Part shown: one piece after another, positions 48,018 through 51,895 of the stretch
Layout: every line of letters begins with the position of its first letter
How positions within the stretch are numbered: position 1 is the first letter of the stretch
NCBI GenBank assembly: GCA_039030075.1
Contig: JBCCEW010000014.1
Location: forward strand, 1-51,895
Source: Myxococcota bacterium
GTDB taxonomy: Bacteria > Myxococcota_A > UBA9160 > SMWR01
Reading direction: 5' to 3'
DNA: 51,895 nucleotides
Program-made: the position numbers and the translations under genes
The notes under the pieces: generated by a model
The model's input: only the letters and a program-made list of their open reading frames with translations
What the model was told of the DNA's origin: nothing
Databases searched by the model: none

Positions 48018-48713
48018 TCAGCGCTGGGCGGTGTGGAGGTCGGGGACGGTCTGCACCGTGTAGTCCCGGTCGACGCTGAACACCTTCAGCGGTACCCACC
48101 CCGGGACCTCCGACATGCGCGGCATGCCCGACGTCATGGCGCCGGTCGGATCGATCACCCAGGGATCGTCGGGATTCTCGAACCAGAGCGTGACCATGTG
48201 GTGCTGGCCGTCTTCGGGTCGCACCACGATCCCCCGGTAGACCTCGTCTTCGTCGAAGCCGAGCTCGCGCAGGAAGTGGAAGGTCAAGAGTTCGAGGCCG
48301 TCGCAGTCGTCGCCGTTCGAGCGGAAGGTCTCGGCCATCGTCGCCCAATGATCCACGGCCCCGTCCGGGACGTAGTGATCCTGGGCTTGGGACTGCACCC
48401 AGGCCGCCAGGTCTCGCGCGAGGGCGCGTCGGCGCTCGTTGCGGAAGGCCGTGTACTTGTCGCGGAGTTCACCGGCCTCGGCCGGGTCGACCCGCCGGTT
48501 GTCCCCGCGGCGGGGCGAGGAAGCGACGTCGCTCCGCTCGCGGTTCTGCCAGCCGCGGATCTTGCGACTCCAGGCATCGTCGCTGGCGGGGACGCCGAAG
48601 TAGGCGTAGTCGGCAGGCGGCAGCGGCGTGACGCAGCCCCCGGTAGAGAGCAGCGCGACGCTCAGACCGAGGGTCGCCCACCCCCGCAAGGCCTGGTGCC
48701 CACCCATTCCCAT
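48018..48713 (-). CDS. transglutaminase-like cysteine peptidase lipoprotein
   Basis: The 231-aa protein has a lipoprotein signal (LSVALLSTGGC, Cys27) and so is a likely Lgt/Lnt substrate. A bacterial transglutaminase-like cysteine peptidase (BTLCP) fold is suggested by GDDCDGLELLTFHF with the nucleophile Cys, QHHMVTLW with the His, and WVIDPTG with the Asp. Related periplasmic enzymes process adhesins such as LapA in LapG-type systems; no LapD or adhesin is nearby. The ATG at 48713 lies five bases behind TACGCT, in the leaderless pattern; ATG at 48707 is an alternative. Confidence 0.72.
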   Translation of the reverse strand: MGMGGHQALRGWATLGLSVALLSTGGCVTPLPPADYAYFGVPASDDAWSRKIRGWQNRERSDVASSPRRGDNRRVDPAEAGELRDKYTAFRNERRRALARDLAAWVQSQAQDHYVPDGAVDHWATMAETFRSNGDDCDGLELLTFHFLRELGFDEDEVYRGIVVRPEDGQHHMVTLWFENPDDPWVIDPTGAMTSGMPRMSEVPGWVPLKVFSVDRDYTVQTVPDLHTAQR

Positions 48714-48718
48714 GGCCA

Positions 48719-48724
48719 AGCGTA
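48719..48724 (-). promoter_or_regulatory. -10 box for a leaderless transglutaminase-like lipoprotein mRNA
   Basis: TACGCT on the minus strand, five bases (TGGCC), then ATG at 48713. A possible -35, TTTCCA, lies 16 bp upstream (48746-48741). Confidence 0.45.
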
Positions 48725-48827
48725 TCGGCCGAGGCAATCCTGGAAATTACATCCAAGTGCCCGGAATCAAAAAGAAAATCGCCTATTCGACGATTCGCGA
48801 GTGGGGTCGGGCCGGGACCGCCGAAGC

Positions 48828-48847
48828 TGCCGGCTCGGGAACCGGCA
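48828..48847 (-). terminator. hairpin between the small membrane gene and the transglutaminase-like gene
   Basis: TGCCGG-(8 nt)-CCGGCA forms a perfect 6-bp stem 33 bases past the stop of the 43-aa gene. A T-rich stretch (TTTTCTTTTTG) lies further downstream near 48765-48777, too far for a classic intrinsic terminator. Confidence 0.35.
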
Positions 48848-48879
48848 ACCGGGACGCAGCGCACCAGAAAACGCGCAGA

Positions 48880-49011
48880 TCAGGCCGGCGTGTTGCAGGT
48901 CCGGGCGAAGAAGAAGAGGATCCAGAGGAACAGAGGAATCACCGGGACTCCACCGACGATGTACAGGATCGACACGAGATCGACCTTGCCCGGCTGCTCT
49001 TCCTCTTCCAT
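48880..49011 (-). CDS. 43-aa single-pass membrane protein
   Basis: This short gene is easy to miss because larger frames overlap it. It encodes 43 residues: an acidic start (MEEEEQPGKVD), one strong membrane helix (LVSILYIVGGVPVIPLFLWI plus LFFF), and a short polar tail with one Cys (ARTCNTPA). GAGGGGC lies directly before the ATG at 49011, an ideal ribosome site, and AT use in the helix codons differs from random GC-rich frames. The charge pattern suggests an acidic N-terminus outside the helix; the topology is not certain. It may regulate or stabilise a membrane complex. No neighbour gives a function. Confidence 0.65.
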   Translation of the reverse strand: MEEEEQPGKVDLVSILYIVGGVPVIPLFLWILFFFARTCNTPA

Positions 49012-49114
49012 GCCCCTCACTCCCTATGGGCCCACCTGGGACCGGCTGGTCGCGCGAAACCGGCGCGAGCGGCGCGAAATCTAGCGGGAGTCGCGGTCGG
49101 CGTCGACACGCGGG

Positions 49115-50434
49115 ATGGACCGCTCCCGGCGTGCGAGGGCGGCCGGCGCGGGCGATGCTCCGCACGGGGTGACCACGAACCGAACGCTCCCGACCGGTGG
49201 ACCGTTCTCCGCGCCGAGCCTGCGACGCCAGCTCCAAGCGGTGGCGCTCGTCTATGTGATCGAGGGCTTCCCGATGGGCATCTACGCCCAGGTCTTCGGC
49301 TTCTACCTGCGCAGCCACGACGCCGCGCTCTCGACCCTCGGGATCCTGGGCGCGTTCTCGTTGGCCTGGTCGGTGAAGCCTCTCTGGTCACCGTGGGTCG
49401 AGCGGTACGGCACCCGCCACGATTGGATCCGGGGCGCCCTCCTGGCGATGGCGGTGGCCCTCGTCGGCGTCGCGCTGCTGCCGGCCACTCCGGTGGGAAT
49501 GCTCTTGTGGGGCGCCCTCGCCCTGTATTGCGTCGCGTCGGCAACCTCGGACATCGCCATCGACGCGTACACGATCGGGCTGATCGACCGTGGGCAGGAA
49601 GGGCCGGCGAATGCCGTGCGGATGGCGGCCTATCGAGTGGGAATGATCCTCGCCGGTGGCGGCATCCTGTTCCTGCCGCGCTGGATCGGCTGGTCGGGGG
49701 CGTTCCTGGCCGCCGCGGGACTGAGCGTGGTGTTCGCGCTGTCCTTGCGCTGGACGCCCCCGGTGCCCCTCCTTCCGCCCGAAGAGCGCCGGCCCGTCGA
49801 GGCCCTGGCGCGCTGGGCATCCCGGCCGGGTCTGCCGGCGGTCGTGCTCTTCGTGCTGCTGTTTCGCATCGGCGACAAGGCCATGGCCCCGATGGTCGCG
49901 CCGCTCTGGGTCGATCGGGGCTTCAGTCCCGAGGCCTACGCCACCTTCTCGAGTGCGCTCGGCGCGCTCGCCACGATCGCCGGCGCCGTCGTGGGAGGCG
50001 CATGGGTGTCGGCGCGCGGCCTCGTGTCCGCGCTGTGGTGGACCGGCGCCTTCGCGTTGCTATCGAACCTGGTCTACGCGGCGGCAGCCCTCCCCGATTC
50101 CGGCCCGTTCGCGATCTACACCGCCGGCGCCGTCGAGTCGTTCACGGGCGGCGCGGTAGGCGCCGCCTTCGTCGCCTACCTGATGCGGATCTGCGAGAAG
50201 GAGCACGCCGCAGTGCAGTACGCGGCGTTGACCGGCATCTACGCGCTGGCCGGTTCGATCCTCGCGGCGGCGTCGGGCTGGATCACCGAAGCCCTCGACT
50301 ACGCCGGCTACTTCGCGCTCACGGCGGCATTCGCAACGCCGGCGTTCTTGTTCCTGCCGGCCGCGATGCGCTGGCTCGTCTACGCCCCGCTGCCCGAGGC
50401 CGCGGCTCAGGATTCGGGCCCGGCGTCCTCGTGA
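49115..50434 (+). CDS. MFS transporter, AmpG-like
   Basis: The 439-aa protein has 12 membrane helices. The AmpG-like start is LVYVIEGFPMGIYAQVFGFY, then KPLWSPWVERYG as loop 2-3 motif, and DIAIDAYTIGLI in helix 4-5 with the conserved Asp pair. AmpG proteins take recycled muropeptides back into the cytoplasm; related ones carry other solutes, and the nearby amidase fits a cell-wall link only loosely. The start is uncertain: ATG at 49115 or GTG at 49169 (VTTNRTLPTGG), which would drop 18 Arg-rich residues. The 3' end overlaps the convergent gene by 28 nt. Confidence 0.82.
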   Translation: MDRSRRARAAGAGDAPHGVTTNRTLPTGGPFSAPSLRRQLQAVALVYVIEGFPMGIYAQVFGFYLRSHDAALSTLGILGAFSLAWSVKPLWSPWVERYGTRHDWIRGALLAMAVALVGVALLPATPVGMLLWGALALYCVASATSDIAIDAYTIGLIDRGQEGPANAVRMAAYRVGMILAGGGILFLPRWIGWSGAFLAAAGLSVVFALSLRWTPPVPLLPPEERRPVEALARWASRPGLPAVVLFVLLFRIGDKAMAPMVAPLWVDRGFSPEAYATFSSALGALATIAGAVVGGAWVSARGLVSALWWTGAFALLSNLVYAAAALPDSGPFAIYTAGAVESFTGGAVGAAFVAYLMRICEKEHAAVQYAALTGIYALAGSILAAASGWITEALDYAGYFALTAAFATPAFLFLPAAMRWLVYAPLPEAAAQDSGPASS

Positions 50435-50949
50435 ATCGGGCGGCGCCACTCGGCGGGGACCCCGGCGAGGCTGGCCTCGACCTCGAGCTCGCGCAATTGC
50501 TTCTCCTGGGCCTGCACCTGCTCGCGGCGCTCCCGGATCTCCTGGCGCAGCTTGTAGCTGAGCGGTGAGGCCTCCCCGCCCGCCCCGGGCTGTGCACCTG
50601 GAGCTGCGACCTGCCAGTTCTCGCTGCGCGCGGCCAGCCGCTCGAGCTGGGCCTGGGACTCGGCGAGCCGCGCCTTCGCGCTTTCGAGCTCGAGCCGGGC
50701 GTCCCGGAAGCGGCCCTCCCAGGTCTCCCGGTCCGGCGCCGCGACCGGACCGCCTCGGCTGGGTGCCGGCGTGCCGGCGCTCGGGAGCTTCAACAGCTTG
50801 TCGAGGCCCACCGGCCCCGGCGCACCCCCTGCCCCCTCGGCCGAGATCCCGCCCGCCGCGACCACGAGCCCGAGGCACAGGCCGACTGCGCGACGAGCGT
50901 GTCGCCGGGGTGTCCTGTCCCCTCGCGGACCGAAGCCGGTGCCAAGCAT
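50407..50949 (-). CDS. exported coiled-coil protein of unknown function
   Basis: The 180-aa protein has a twin-Arg/basic start (RRHARRAVGLCLGLVVAAGG) that reads as a signal peptide. A short conserved-looking helix GLDKLLKLPSAG follows, then a Pro/Ser linker. Residues 75-110 and 128-160 are strongly helical with heptad-like Leu/Glu/Arg (LELESAKARLAESQAQLERL; RERREQVQAQEKQLRELEVE), so a coiled coil. It may be a periplasmic spacer or adaptor, possibly linked to the type IV pilus gene on the other side of the intergenic gap, but that is only position. It overlaps the MFS gene end by 28 nt. Confidence 0.65.
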   Translation of the reverse strand: MLGTGFGPRGDRTPRRHARRAVGLCLGLVVAAGGISAEGAGGAPGPVGLDKLLKLPSAGTPAPSRGGPVAAPDRETWEGRFRDARLELESAKARLAESQAQLERLAARSENWQVAAPGAQPGAGGEASPLSYKLRQEIRERREQVQAQEKQLRELEVEASLAGVPAEWRRPIHEDAGPES

Positions 50950-51132
50950 CGCCGCATTCTAGCGAAGGGGCCGCACGGGAATGGAGCGCAAGCCGGCACA
51001 CCCGGCGCCTCCCCCAGGGGAATGCAGGGGAACACGGTCAAGGCGCCTCGCGATTCGCCGATAACCATGCGGACCCCTGACATGCGGAGGCCGGAGGGCC
51101 CCGCGTCATCCGCCTGGGAGGATGGGGAAGCG

Positions 51133-51895
51133 ATGGATCGGGAGAAGCTGTACCGCCTCCTGCGTCTGGGCCTCGAGAAGGGCGCCTCGGACATTCATTT
51201 CCAGGTCGGCTACCTGCCCCTCTATCGGTTCAACGGCGACCTCGTCGAGCTCCGCTACAAGGTGCTCACGGAAGCCGACACCGAAGCGATCGCGAAGCTC
51301 CTGATGGAGGACGACCCGCGTGTCGCCGAGATGGACTTCGACGAGATCGACCTCGCCTACGAACTGCCGAGCGAGGGTCGGTTCCGCGTGAACATCTCGC
51401 GCCAGCGACGCTGCTACAACGTCGTCCTGCGCGTGATCCCGCTCCAGATTCGCAGCTTCGAGGAGCTGAACCTTCCGAGCGTCATGCGCGATCTCGCCCA
51501 GAGTCGTCGCGGCTATGTCCTCGTCACCGGCGCCACCGGGATGGGCAAGTCCACGACCCTCGCGACGATGATCGAGGAAGTGAACAAGATCCGGAAGGCG
51601 AAGATCGTCACGATCGAAGACCCGATCGAGTTCGTCTTCACCCACGACAAGAGCATCATCACCCAACGCGAGGTCGGTACCGACACCCGCACGTTCCCGA
51701 GCGCCCTGCACTCGGCGCTCCGCCAGGACCCGGACGTGATCATGGTCGGCGAGATGCGCGACCTCGAAACCGTCGACACCTCGCTGAAGGCCGCCGAGAC
51801 CGGCCACATGGTCTTCTCGTCGATCCACACCGCCGACGCGGCGTCCACGATCAGCCGTCTCGTGTCCTTCTTCCCGCCCGAGGAGCAGCCGACGG
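51133..51895 (+). CDS. PilT/PilU-type twitching motility ATPase (partial, 3' end outside window)
   Basis: 254 codons are visible before the right edge. The protein is a type IV pilus retraction ATPase: an N-terminal KGASDIHFQVGYLPLYR, GRFRVNISRQR, Walker A GATGMGKST (residues near 138), the Asp box TIEDPIEF, Walker B DPDVIMVGEMRD and the His box AAETGHMVFSSIHT. It powers pilus disassembly at the inner membrane. The His-box tail reads SSIHTADAA rather than the GTLHTNSA typical of PilT, so it may be a PilU or PilT paralog. GGGAGGATGGGG precedes the ATG at 51133. Confidence 0.92.
   Translation, partial: MDREKLYRLLRLGLEKGASDIHFQVGYLPLYRFNGDLVELRYKVLTEADTEAIAKLLMEDDPRVAEMDFDEIDLAYELPSEGRFRVNISRQRRCYNVVLRVIPLQIRSFEELNLPSVMRDLAQSRRGYVLVTGATGMGKSTTLATMIEEVNKIRKAKIVTIEDPIEFVFTHDKSIITQREVGTDTRTFPSALHSALRQDPDVIMVGEMRDLETVDTSLKAAETGHMVFSSIHTADAASTISRLVSFFPPEEQPT

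Noticed and set aside
48628-50568. 646-codon open frame on the plus strand
   Set aside because: Out of frame with the MFS gene that has 12 clear helices; the product is Arg/Gly-rich without any domain.

Overview
The window is about 52 kb of high-GC DNA with a uniform bacterial coding style: dense genes, short gaps, many 4-nt ATGA/GTGA overlaps and frequent GTG starts. The gene content suggests a free-living Gram-negative of the Myxococcota or 'Deltaproteobacteria' sensu lato (a Binatota-like lineage is also possible). The clues are Lnt, Lol-type lipoproteins, a PEP-CTERM protein, tig-clpP-clpX-lon in one line beside a tRNA-Leu, a PilT-type ATPase, DUF2889, DUF3179 and SCP2-type proteins. No rRNA is present, so the taxonomy is inference. 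I saw no insertion sequence, prophage, CRISPR array or obvious pseudogene; the window reads as ordinary chromosome.

Layout. 1-8.5 kb: epoxide-hydrolase-like protein (cut by the left edge), tRNA-Asp, SCP2 protein, hisI, lnt, an ankyrin protein, a pectinacetylesterase-like exported hydrolase, a coiled-coil membrane protein, a TetR regulator, a zinc-finger/histone-fold protein and tRNA-Val. 8.6-15.2 kb: lon, clpX, clpP and tig with tRNA-Leu, the proteostasis block, all on the minus strand. 15.3-23.8 kb: a thioredoxin-like/MsrA-like fusion with a DUF3179 protein, a DUF2889 protein, two lipoproteins, a PEP-CTERM protein, a large secreted protein and tRNA-Lys. 23.8-31.1 kb: a minus-strand operon of ATP-grasp ligase, KamA-family radical SAM enzyme, murJ and 5-oxoprolinase. 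31.2-35.9 kb: a plus-strand run of VanZ-like protein, AbgT transporter, CstA and an SDR. 36.4-43.2 kb: a histidine phosphatase divergent from a csoR-copA copper operon, an ECF sigma/NrsF pair, rdgB-rph and an N-acetylmuramoyl-L-alanine amidase. 43.3-51.9 kb: MORN protein, DEDDh exonuclease, VWA protein, queuosine-precursor transporter, transglutaminase-like lipoprotein, an unlisted 43-aa membrane protein, an AmpG-like MFS transporter, a coiled-coil exported protein and pilT (cut by the right edge).

Best leads. (1) The ECF sigma gene has an exactly symmetric pair of divergent promoters, GTAACC-N16-CGTA on both strands. The outward one points into a gene-less stretch that folds into a multi-hairpin structure closed by a perfect 13-bp helix, so it may be a sigma-controlled small RNA. 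(2) A 167-aa protein joins a Cys/His zinc finger to a C-terminal histone fold. (3) At least seven genes have a TANNNT box 5-7 nt before the start codon and no Shine-Dalgarno, suggesting routine leaderless transcription. (4) A KamA-family enzyme has Gln where lysine 2,3-aminomutase has a substrate-binding Asp, and sits next to an ATP-grasp ligase. (5) A perfect 19-bp palindrome precedes csoR-copA and is very likely the copper operator.
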